Origin: an uncultured Polyangiaceae bacterium
GTDB taxonomy: Bacteria; Myxococcota_A; Polyangia; Polyangiales; Polyangiaceae
DNA length: 5,490 bases
NCBI GenBank assembly: GCA_938004815.1
Contig: CALKVR010000661.1
Coordinates: forward strand, 1-5,490
Direction: 5' to 3'
Below the pieces are notes generated by a model that saw only the letters and a program-made list of their open reading frames with translations, did no database searches and had not been told where the DNA came from. Made by a program: the position numbers and the translations under genes. How positions within the stretch are numbered: position 1 is the first letter of the stretch; each line of letters begins with the position of its first letter. This document shows positions 1 through 5,490 of this stretch, in pieces.

Positions 1-1
1 C

Positions 2-1156
2 GGTTGGTGTCAGGTGGAGGGCCGCAAGTACGCCTCGACCCGCCCGACCCCCAAGGACGCCAAGCGCACCTGCAAGATCCCGATGGACGCGGTCGATCGC
101 GCCGACGGCGTGGCGATCAAGTTCGAAGCCGAGGGGCTCGACACGCCCCCCAGCGCCGAGATTCGCCCCACCGTCGCGGCTCTGCCTCGGCCGGTGTTCA
201 AGTACAGCTACCAGATCGTCGACGACCAAGGCGGCAACGGCGACGGGCGCATCCAGCGCGGCGAGCACGTGTCGGTGCACCTCACGGTCAAGAACGTCGG
301 CGCCGGGCCGTCGCACGAGACGCAGGCCAACCTGGCGAACGCCTCGGGCGACGGTCTCCTCTTGCAGGCGGGCCGGTTCGACATCTCCAACATGAAGGTC
401 GGCGAGGTTCGCCGCGTGACCTTCGGGTTCGACGTCTCCAAGACGCTCAGCGAGCCGGAGGCGGTCGTGACGCTGTCGGTGGGTGATCGCGATCTCAACG
501 AGGTCGCGAAAGAGAAGCTGAAGATCCCGATCGAGCCGCCGGCGTCCCTCGCCGCCCTCGACGAGGTCCGGACCCCGAACAAGGACGGCGCTCTCTTGCT
601 CGAGGCCCCCAAGGACGGCTCACGCGCCTTCGGCCGGGTGTCGGCCACCACGCCGGTCGCGGTGGTCGGCCGCCTGGGCGGCTTCGACAAGGTCAAGCTC
701 GACGACGATCGCTTCGCCTTCATCGCGTCGGGCGAGCTCGCGGCCGCGAACGGCAAGAAGCCGGCGCTGCCGCTCGTGTTCGAGGACATCTACTCGCACG
801 CGCCGCCCGAGCTGAAGATCGAAGCGGCCGAGCTCGCGACCCGCGCCGACTCGGTGAAGATCCGCGGCACGGCCACGGCCTCGACGAAGATCCAGGATCT
901 TTACGGCTTCGTCGGCTCGCGCAAGGTGTTCTACCAATCGAACAAGGCCGGCTCGGACCCGAAATCTGCGAGCTTCGAGATCGAGGTGCCGCTGAAGCCC
1001 GGGGTGAACGTCATCAACGTGGTCGCGAGAGAGAACGCCGACAGCACCACGCGGCGCATGCTCGTCGTGCGGCGCGACGCCGAGTCGGGCGCGATCATGC
1101 GCACCCCCAAGGCCGAGAACATGGAAGACTGGTTCGCAGCCCCGCCCGAGGATTAG
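2..1156 (+). CDS. C-terminal part of an exported multidomain protein, probably an S41-type (MXAN_5808-like) peptidase; 5' end outside window
   Basis: The frame is open from base 2 (GWCQVEGRKY...) to the TAG at 1154-1156, giving 384 residues with no true start in the window; the GTG at 14 lies inside the continuing frame. Numbering from base 2: residues about 66-177 form a beta-rich Ig/CARDB-like domain that opens with a Ca-loop-like motif (GGNGDGRIQRGE, about 77-88). Residues about 190-250 look like a bacterial SH3 fold (repeated V-V-G-R, F-D-K-V-K-L, F-A-F-I). Residues about 268-358 form a second Ig-like domain (PPELKIE..., then G-V-N-V-I-N-V-V-A-R-E). No transmembrane segment is visible. 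In Myxococcota such tails follow the PDZ and S41 protease domains of the MXAN_5808-type peptidases, which is the basis of the name. The catalytic part is not in the window, so the protease assignment is inference. The tail would serve cell-surface or periplasmic binding. The CDS itself is secure; the family name is moderate. Confidence 0.85.
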   Translation, partial: GWCQVEGRKYASTRPTPKDAKRTCKIPMDAVDRADGVAIKFEAEGLDTPPSAEIRPTVAALPRPVFKYSYQIVDDQGGNGDGRIQRGEHVSVHLTVKNVGAGPSHETQANLANASGDGLLLQAGRFDISNMKVGEVRRVTFGFDVSKTLSEPEAVVTLSVGDRDLNEVAKEKLKIPIEPPASLAALDEVRTPNKDGALLLEAPKDGSRAFGRVSATTPVAVVGRLGGFDKVKLDDDRFAFIASGELAAANGKKPALPLVFEDIYSHAPPELKIEAAELATRADSVKIRGTATASTKIQDLYGFVGSRKVFYQSNKAGSDPKSASFEIEVPLKPGVNVINVVARENADSTTRRMLVVRRDAESGAIMRTPKAENMEDWFAAPPED

Positions 1157-1168
1157 CAGCGGCCGGCG

Positions 1169-1381
1169 CTACGCCTTCTTGGATTGCAGCGTGCTCAGCG
1201 TGACGCTCACGACGAAGAGGATCGCGCCGACGATGGCGATCCCCGTCCCTGCGTTGAACGTGTAGTGCCACGTCGCCGCGCCCGCGACGCCCATCACCAG
1301 CACGCCGAGGATGACGAGGCCGATGCCGACCGAGGGATCGAGAGCCGCGAGCTTCTTCTGGAGCGACGCCACGAAAGCCAT
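1169..1381 (-). CDS. Small two-span membrane protein, function unknown
   Basis: A 70-residue protein starting at ATG (complement of 1379-1381) and ending TAG (complement of 1169-1171). Two hydrophobic helices are plain: about 18-38 (Gly/Val/Leu-rich) and about 45-65 (GIAIVGAILFVVSV). They are joined by a short WHYTFNAGT loop. Lysines 9-10 and 68-69 flank the helices, so both ends should be cytoplasmic and the loop periplasmic. Third codon positions are almost all G or C, as in a real gene here. No clear Shine-Dalgarno precedes the ATG. The gene lies 59 bases downstream of the TPR gene on the same strand, with no convincing terminator between, so co-transcription is likely. It runs tail-to-tail with the upstream exported protein, 12 bases apart. 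I do not recognise the family; small proteins of this shape are usually annotated as hypothetical. Confidence 0.7.
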   Translation of the reverse strand: MAFVASLQKKLAALDPSVGIGLVILGVLVMGVAGAATWHYTFNAGTGIAIVGAILFVVSVTLSTLQSKKA

Positions 1382-1440
1382 GTGAAAAGGCTAGCCCACG
1401 CGGCACGCCGGAACAATCGCAGGATTTGCGCGCCCCGGCC

Positions 1441-4206
1441 CTACTTCTCGGGCTTGAAGAGGTCGTCGAAGGCCGCGTCGAACTCGTCGCCAGCTGCCGC
1501 TGCGGCAGCTTTGGCGGCCGGCTTCGGGGCGACTTGGCCCAGGGCGCGCTCGAGGTTCGAGATCCGCTCGGCGACCGAGCCCCGCATGTCCTGGTACGAA
1601 GGGTCGATCCGCGCCACGAGCTGGAAGTAATAGAGCGCCTGCTCGGGGTTCTCGCGTTGCTCGTAGGCGTTGCCGATCTCGTAGGTGAGCGCCAGCTCCT
1701 GATCCTGCGTCTTTTGAGACGCCGTGCGCCCACGGATGAACGCGTCGATGGCGGCGTCGAGGTTGCCCTCGGCCATATGCATCATGCCGATCATCGACTG
1801 GCAGACCGTCTCGCGAGACGGGTCGCGCGAGGCGAGCTCGAACTCTGCGATCGCGTCGGTGACGAGCCCCATCTCTTTGTAGGCCACGCCGAGGTCGTAG
1901 TGAGTTGCGGCATCGTTCTCGGCGATCTGGGCCGCCACGCCCGCCTTGAACTGCTCGAACACCGACTCGACGCTGATCTGGTGCTGTTGCTGGCCGAGCC
2001 CCGGCGGGCCCGGCTCCACCTGCTCGAGCGCGTCGAGGGCGTCGAGGCTGTCGAGGCCGTCGAGGGCGCGCGCGATGTCGAAGGCGCGATCGTCGCCGGT
2101 GAGCTCGCGGGACTCGGGCGCCGGCTGCCGCGTCGCGTGCGCCGAGATGGGTGCGTCGGCCGGTGCGGCGTAGCCGTCGGCCCCACCGCGGGCGGCGACG
2201 ATCTCGCGCTTGCGCTCGAGGAGCAGGGGGTGGTTCGGCAGGCGCGCGAGCTGCTCGTTGAGCAGCCCCTCGGCCTCTTCCAGCATGCCCTGCGCCTGGA
2301 AGAACTCGATCTCCTCGAGCGCGGCCTCGTCGAGCCCCGAGAGCGACGGCCGAAGGACCGGCTCGTCTTCTTCCATCGGGAACGACGGCAGCGCGCTGCC
2401 GAGCTGGGTCGGCTCCTGGAACGGATCGTCCAGGGTGAGGCCATGCACGTCGGGCACGGCGTGCATCGGCGCTCCGCCCGCGGGCGCCGCTGGCGGGGAG
2501 CCGTAGGCGCGCGCCTCTTGCGATTGCGAGAGCGGCAGCTCGTCGGCCGTCAGCTCCTCGAGATCGTAGGACGGCAGCGGCGCGAGCGAGTCGCCGGCCT
2601 CGAACGCCTGCGGCGCCGGGTGATGCTCGCTGATCGGGGGCGGGTCGTACGCCTCTTCGACCGAGGGCACGGCGTAGCCGAGCGCGTGCAACAGATCGAG
2701 CGCGGCGCGGTTGTCGGGCTCGAGGAGCAGCACCTCGTCGAGCAGGCGCGCCGCCGCGTCGGGGTCCTCGGCGTCGACGAGGTATCGCGCGAAGGCGAGC
2801 ATCTCGGTGATCGCGCCCGCCTGGTCGCCGGCCTCGATCAAGACGTCGCACAGGCGCTCGCGGGGGTCGCGCGCATCGGGCACCATCGCGATCACGTCGC
2901 GCAGCAGGCGCGCGGCCTGCGCGTAGCTGCCGGCTCTGCGCGCAGAGTCGGCAGCGATCAGCACGGCGCGGACGCGACCCTCGGCGTCGTCCGGTGGATG
3001 CGACGAGCGTAGCGGCAGCGGCTCCTCTTCGGAGACGACCTCGAGCTCCTCGTCGACGACGACGACGTCCTCGCTGATGTCCTCGACGACCGAGATCGGC
3101 CTGTCGTCGTCGGGGGCGTCGCCGAGCGGCTGCGTCGACGAAAGCGCGGCCGGCGGCCGCACGTGGCCGTGGGGCGGCGCGGTGGGCTGCACCGAGGCGG
3201 GTCCCATCGTCGCGGCCCCGATGGGCGGCCCGAACGCCGAGCTCGGCCCCATCGACGCGGGGGCCATGCTCTTGGGCTCGAACGACGCCTGCGCGAGCAA
3301 GCGCACGCCCTCGTCGTTCGGGGCGCGCATCATCAAGTTCCCGACCAGACGGTCGAACTCGGCTCGGTTCTGTGCGTCGCGCGCGATGCGCGCCGCCTCT
3401 TTTTGCACCTCGATCGCCTTGGCCGGCTGGCCGAGCTGATCGAACGCCCGCGCCAGGAGGTCGAGCGTCGAGATGTCGCGCGGGTTCTCTTTGAACGCGA
3501 TCTGGAGCTTCGTGAGCGCCGCCATCGCGTCGTTGGGGCCGGCACGGCCGAGGTAGATGTCGGCCGCGAGGCGAGCGAACCGCCCCTCGGGGCGGTGCTG
3601 CATGAGGCGCTCGACGACCCGCAGCGCGTCGTCCTTGCGGTCGATGCGGAGGAGGATCTCTGCCGCCTGCGAGTACTCGGTCACGGCCGAGTCGAAATCA
3701 CGCACGCGGGTGTACGCGTCGGCGAGGCGCAAGTGCGAGACGGGGTTTTGCGGATCGAGCTGGACGATCTTGCGAAAGACGTCGATGGCGTCGCGTTCGC
3801 GGCCGACACGTTGCAAGCGCGTCGCCATCTCGTCGTAGTAGGCGAGGGCGTCGCTGCGCAGATCGAGCTGGGTCAAGAGCTCGGCCAACTTGGGCACGAC
3901 GTGACCGAAGCGATCTTCGAGGTGCGGGGCGTGCTTCTGGACGATCTCGCGGATCTGCTTGTAGACCGCGACCGCCTTCACCGCGAAGCCCTGCTCCGAG
4001 TAGAAGTTGCCCACCCGCTCGTACGTGGCGATCGCGTCGGCGTGCTGGTCGAGACGCAGGTAGAGGTCGCCGATCTTGAGCAGCGTGCGCACGTCTGCCG
4101 GATCGTCGGCGACGACCTTCTGAAGCTCCGCGATCGCCTTGTCGAACTTCTTCTTGTCGACCAGCTTTTGGGCTTCTTGCAGGATCTTGTCGCGGTTGAT
4201 CGCCAC
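1441..4206 (-). CDS. Large modular TPR scaffold protein (SgmX-like architecture)
   Basis: A 921-residue cytoplasmic protein with no signal peptide or membrane span. Block 1 (about 5-306) has many TPR helix pairs, for example KIGDLYLRLDQHADAIATYE near 44-63 and HLRLADAYTRVRDFDSAVTE near 158-177. A Pro/Ala/Met-rich, then strongly acidic, linker follows (about 308-408, core VVEDISEDVVVVDEELEVV). Block 2 is at about 409-512, then a linker, a short helical pair at about 624-672, an Ala/Leu/Asp linker (711-730), and a C-terminal TPR block at about 746-888 (THYDLGVAYKEMGLVTDAIA). The protein ends in an acidic aromatic peptide, EFDAAFDDLFKPEK. TPR arrays bind partner proteins. Long N-terminal TPRs, disordered middle and separate C-terminal TPRs resemble myxobacterial SgmX, an MglA-GTP effector for type IV pilus polarity, but the paralog cannot be fixed here. 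I chose GTG at 4206 because MAINRDKILQEAQKL is a typical start for these proteins. The frame also permits GTG at 4266 or ATG at 4263, adding 19-20 poorly TPR-like residues. AAAGGTG (4221-4227) is 14 bases from the chosen start, which is long. The CDS is certain; the role is tentative. Confidence 0.92.
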   Translation of the reverse strand: MAINRDKILQEAQKLVDKKKFDKAIAELQKVVADDPADVRTLLKIGDLYLRLDQHADAIATYERVGNFYSEQGFAVKAVAVYKQIREIVQKHAPHLEDRFGHVVPKLAELLTQLDLRSDALAYYDEMATRLQRVGRERDAIDVFRKIVQLDPQNPVSHLRLADAYTRVRDFDSAVTEYSQAAEILLRIDRKDDALRVVERLMQHRPEGRFARLAADIYLGRAGPNDAMAALTKLQIAFKENPRDISTLDLLARAFDQLGQPAKAIEVQKEAARIARDAQNRAEFDRLVGNLMMRAPNDEGVRLLAQASFEPKSMAPASMGPSSAFGPPIGAATMGPASVQPTAPPHGHVRPPAALSSTQPLGDAPDDDRPISVVEDISEDVVVVDEELEVVSEEEPLPLRSSHPPDDAEGRVRAVLIAADSARRAGSYAQAARLLRDVIAMVPDARDPRERLCDVLIEAGDQAGAITEMLAFARYLVDAEDPDAAARLLDEVLLLEPDNRAALDLLHALGYAVPSVEEAYDPPPISEHHPAPQAFEAGDSLAPLPSYDLEELTADELPLSQSQEARAYGSPPAAPAGGAPMHAVPDVHGLTLDDPFQEPTQLGSALPSFPMEEDEPVLRPSLSGLDEAALEEIEFFQAQGMLEEAEGLLNEQLARLPNHPLLLERKREIVAARGGADGYAAPADAPISAHATRQPAPESRELTGDDRAFDIARALDGLDSLDALDALEQVEPGPPGLGQQQHQISVESVFEQFKAGVAAQIAENDAATHYDLGVAYKEMGLVTDAIAEFELASRDPSRETVCQSMIGMMHMAEGNLDAAIDAFIRGRTASQKTQDQELALTYEIGNAYEQRENPEQALYYFQLVARIDPSYQDMRGSVAERISNLERALGQVAPKPAAKAAAAAAGDEFDAAFDDLFKPEK
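2030..2065 (-). repeat. Imperfect 9-bp tandem repeat (4 copies) coding for an LDx tract in the TPR protein
   Basis: On the plus strand four consecutive nine-base units share the core GTCGAGG with two variable leading bases: gcgtcgagg, gcgtcgagg, ctgtcgagg, ccgtcgagg. Read on the coding (minus) strand they give the LDGLDSLDALDAL-type stretch, around residues 714-728 of the TPR protein, just before its last TPR block. The unit length is a multiple of three, so gain or loss of a copy keeps frame. It lies in a linker and is probably a tolerant, length-variable spacer or amphipathic helix. Confidence 0.6.
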
Positions 4207-4463
4207 GCTACGTCTCGGGGCACCTTTCTCCGCCCGCCCGGGGCGCGGAGCGCAGGAACACATCACACGGCCACGCGCGCCCGCCCACCCGAACGGGCGA
4301 GAGGCGGCTCGGATCCGCCACCGAAACCGGTGCGGAGCCGTCTCCGCATGCTAGCTCATGGCCAGAGCCAGCGGCACGCTTTCGCCCCGCGCATGTCGGC
4401 GCGTATCCCACTCACCACGCCTACGAAACAGCGCCCGCTTGGACTAGTGTCGTACCTCTCATC
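4207..4463. other. Divergent intergenic region between the TPR gene and the regulator-pdxA unit
   Basis: These 257 bases separate the GTG of the minus-strand TPR gene from the ATG of the plus-strand regulator, so both promoters should lie here. It contains the perfect inverted repeat at 4331-4348. Up to 60 bases at its left end could be coding if the TPR gene starts at 4266. I see no convincing sigma-70 -35/-10 pair, sigma-54 box, tRNA or conserved RNA structure. It is somewhat less coding-like than its flanks, with mixed A/T-containing stretches such as 4401-4463. Confidence 0.7.
4331..4348. promoter_or_regulatory. Perfect inverted repeat, candidate operator
   Basis: TGCGGAG, a four-base spacer CCGT, then CTCCGCA: both 7-base arms are exactly complementary. 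It lies about 125 bases upstream of the TPR start and 115 bases upstream of the regulator start, inside the divergent promoter region. No T-run follows on either strand, so a terminator is unlikely. A protein-binding dyad is the simplest reading. Which protein binds is unknown; OmpR-family regulators usually prefer direct repeats, so the neighbouring regulator is not an automatic match. A 7-base dyad can arise by chance in GC-rich DNA. Confidence 0.4.
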
Positions 4464-5168
4464 ATGTCGTCTCGGCGGTTCGTGGGCGTGGTCGGCCCGG
4501 CGCAAGAGCAGGACCGCGAGGGCGGCTCCGCGCAGCTCTTGCGGCAGCTCGGCGCCCACGTCCGCCCCATCGACCTCTGGGACGACGCGGCGCAGCTCTT
4601 CGAGTCCGACGACGACGTGGCGCGGGCGGTGGTGGTCGAGGCGGGGGCGCGACCGGATCTCGGGTCCCTCGTCCTCCGAAATCTCCGCAAGGAGCCGCGC
4701 TTGGAGGGCGTCGGCACCATCCTCGCCATCGATCACCAGCACGTCGCGCGGTTCGACCCCTCCAGCGGCTTCGATGACTTCGTCCTCACCCCGCTCGTCC
4801 CGGCCGAGCTGTACGCCCGGATCCGGAGCGTCGAGTGGCGAAAGAGCGAGTTCACCAACGAAGAGATCCTCAAGCTGGGGGCCATCGTGGTCGATCGCGC
4901 CGCCCGCGAGGTCCGGCGAGACGGGGTGACGGTCGTGCTGACGGCGCGCGAGTTCGAGCTGCTGGTCTACCTGGCCGACAGCCGCGGCCGGGTCGTCTCC
5001 AGGAGCGAGCTTCTCGAGCGCGTGTGGGGCACCGCCTACGACGGAGGCGCACGCACGATCGATATCCACGTGACGCGCCTGCGATCGAAGCTCGGCGGCG
5101 CGCTCGATCTCACTACCTTCCGCGGCGCGGGGTACCGCCTCGGCGCGCCAGCCGGAGCGCGCAAGTGA
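4464..5168 (+). CDS. OmpR/PhoB-family winged-helix regulator with degenerate (pseudo) receiver domain
   Basis: A 234-residue protein of typical OmpR-family length. The N-terminal receiver-like domain (about 4-122) keeps the fold pattern: beta-1 FVGVVGP, beta-3 ARAVVVEAG, beta-4 GTILAID, beta-5 DDFVLTP. The catalytic residues are replaced. The acidic pair after beta-1 is G-P-A, the phospho-acceptor Asp is Glu59, the Ser/Thr of beta-4 is Ile89, and the Lys before Pro110 is Thr109. Phosphorylation is therefore unlikely; Glu may mimic the phosphorylated state. The C-terminal winged helix (about 136-228) is intact, with LTAREFELLVYLA, SRSELLERVWG, the recognition-helix region TIDIHVTRLRSKL and the closing wing FRGAGYRL, so DNA binding is expected. 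The start at ATG 4464 places beta-1 at residue 6 and suits the fold, although no clear Shine-Dalgarno is seen. Its stop codon overlaps the pdxA start, and no histidine kinase gene is present in the window. The fold is certain; the signal and targets are unknown. Confidence 0.93.
   Translation: MSSRRFVGVVGPAQEQDREGGSAQLLRQLGAHVRPIDLWDDAAQLFESDDDVARAVVVEAGARPDLGSLVLRNLRKEPRLEGVGTILAIDHQHVARFDPSSGFDDFVLTPLVPAELYARIRSVEWRKSEFTNEEILKLGAIVVDRAAREVRRDGVTVVLTAREFELLVYLADSRGRVVSRSELLERVWGTAYDGGARTIDIHVTRLRSKLGGALDLTTFRGAGYRLGAPAGARK
5154..5157 (+). promoter_or_regulatory. Ribosome binding site for pdxA
   Basis: GGAG sits seven bases before GTG 5165, inside the last codons of the regulator. This spacing is ideal and decides for the GTG as the pdxA start, and it is the clearest Shine-Dalgarno in the window. 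Confidence 0.6.
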
Positions 5169-5490
5169 CGCGCTCACCGCTCCTCGCGATATCGATCGGC
5201 TGCCCTTCCGGGGTGGGGCCCGAGGTCTCGGTAGCGGCTGCCGCGAGCACCGACGAGCGCGTCGTCTTGATCGGCGACCGAGCCGTCATCGGCGCAGCGG
5301 CGCGCGCCCGTGGGGTCACGGCTCGCATCGTGACGGTGGCGGACCGTGACGCGGCGCGAGCGCTTCGAGCTGGAGCGATCGGCGTCTGGGCGAGCTCGGT
5401 GGCGCTCGAGGGGCCGCCGCGGCCCGGCGAGCCCGATCGCGCCGCCGGCGCCGCGCAGCTCGCCTGGGTCGACCAGGCCACCGACCTCGT
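5165..5490 (+). CDS. pdxA: 4-hydroxythreonine-4-phosphate dehydrogenase PdxA, N-terminal part; 3' end outside window
   Basis: The first 108 residues of a protein that normally has about 330. PdxA oxidises 4-phosphohydroxy-L-threonine with NAD(P) in the DXP-dependent pathway to pyridoxal phosphate; it is a cytoplasmic, metal-dependent homodimer. The diagnostic N-terminal motif is present as ISIGCPSGVGPEVSVAAA (residues 9-26), matching the family pattern G-D/E-P-A-G-I-G-P-E/D. It is followed by the beta-strand VVLIGDRAVI and, near the window end, GEPDRAAGAAQLAWVDQAT, matching the conserved region where G...AG..A...L..A is expected. The catalytic and metal-ligand residues lie beyond the window. 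Cys13 occupies the usual Asp/Glu position. The GTG start overlaps the regulator stop (GTGA), with GGAG at a good distance, so translation is probably coupled and the two genes share a transcript. The related four-carbon acid dehydrogenase PdxA2 is an alternative, but nothing nearby supports that catabolic context. Confidence 0.85.
   Translation, partial: MTRSPLLAISIGCPSGVGPEVSVAAAASTDERVVLIGDRAVIGAAARARGVTARIVTVADRDAARALRAGAIGVWASSVALEGPPRPGEPDRAAGAAQLAWVDQATDL

Noticed and set aside
1158..1170. AGCG...CGCT small hairpin at the convergent junction as a bidirectional terminator
   Set aside because: The stem is four pairs and no T-run follows on either strand.
1389..1396. GGCTAGCC palindrome followed on the minus strand by TTTT, considered as a terminator between the TPR gene and the small membrane gene
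   Set aside because: An 8-base palindrome leaves no room for a stable hairpin loop, and the T-run is only four bases.
1426..3012. Long plus-strand open frame antisense to the TPR gene (528 codons)
   Set aside because: Its product is Arg/Leu/Glu-rich with no recognisable domain. It mirrors a clearly genuine TPR frame, as expected in GC-rich DNA.
4207..4266. N-terminal extension of the TPR protein (MMCSCAPRPG...), considered as a lipoprotein-type or longer start
   Set aside because: It has no hydrophobic segment or lipobox, and the residues do not resemble TPR. The downstream GTG gives the usual MAIN-type start. It cannot be fully excluded because neither start has a well-placed Shine-Dalgarno.
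4303..4319. GGCGG/CCGCC hairpin with a 7-base loop in the divergent region
   Set aside because: Five GC pairs are common by chance at this base composition, and no motif accompanies it.
4439..4450. TTGGAC and TAGTGT near the regulator start as a sigma-70 promoter
   Set aside because: The two boxes touch, with no 16-18 base spacer, and TAGTGT alone is a weak -10 with no partner at the right distance.
3163..4929. Plus-strand open frame of 588 codons crossing the TPR gene, the intergenic region and into the regulator
   Set aside because: It overlaps two proteins with clear domains, and its product is low-complexity (Arg/Ser/Pro-rich) at the end. It is a shadow frame.
4356..5177. Minus-strand open frame of 273 codons opposite the regulator
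   Set aside because: It is antisense to an unmistakable PhoB-type winged-helix protein and has no domain of its own.
5113..5481. Minus-strand open frame of 122 codons opposite pdxA
   Set aside because: The plus strand encodes the PdxA motif with a good ribosome binding site. The antisense product is Ala/Arg/Thr low-complexity.

Overview
The window is very GC-rich coding DNA with strong G/C bias at third codon positions. The gene set is a large multi-block TPR protein, a secreted peptidase-type C-terminus, and a PhoB-type regulator joined to pdxA. Together these suggest a delta-proteobacterial lineage, most likely Myxococcota and perhaps a Polyangia-type genome. That placement is inferred from protein style and composition; no marker gene proves it.

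Layout: (1) 2-1156, plus strand: the C-terminal 384 residues of a protein whose start lies outside the window. It is an export-type chain of an Ig/CARDB-like domain, an SH3-like segment and a final Ig-like domain, probably the tail of a myxobacterial S41-type peptidase. (2) 1169-1381, minus strand: a 70-residue protein with two membrane spans, convergent with gene 1 across a 12-base gap. (3) 1441-4206, minus strand: a 921-residue cytoplasmic TPR scaffold. Four helical-repeat blocks are separated by acidic or Pro/Ala-rich linkers, and the protein ends in an acidic aromatic peptide. Genes 3 and 2 are probably co-transcribed (59-base gap). (4) 4207-4463: a 257-base divergent intergenic region holding a perfect 7-4-7 inverted repeat. 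(5) 4464-5168, plus strand: an OmpR/PhoB-family DNA-binding protein whose receiver domain has lost the acidic pocket, the phospho-acceptor Asp (now Glu), the Thr/Ser and the Lys. (6) 5165 to the window end, plus strand: the first 108 residues of PdxA (vitamin B6 biosynthesis), overlapping gene 5 by four bases (GTGA) and preceded by a good ribosome binding site.

How they fit: genes 5 and 6 look translationally coupled, so an apparently phosphorylation-independent regulator is made together with a PLP-pathway enzyme. The TPR gene is read divergently from the same intergenic region, so the regulator and the inverted repeat are candidates for control of both units. The TPR architecture resembles that of SgmX, the myxobacterial polarity/type IV pilus scaffold, but this is a hypothesis. 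No RNA genes, CRISPR arrays, insertion sequences or prophage genes were seen. The most interesting items are the pseudo-receiver regulator coupled to pdxA, the modular TPR protein with its terminal peptide, and the operator-like dyad between them.
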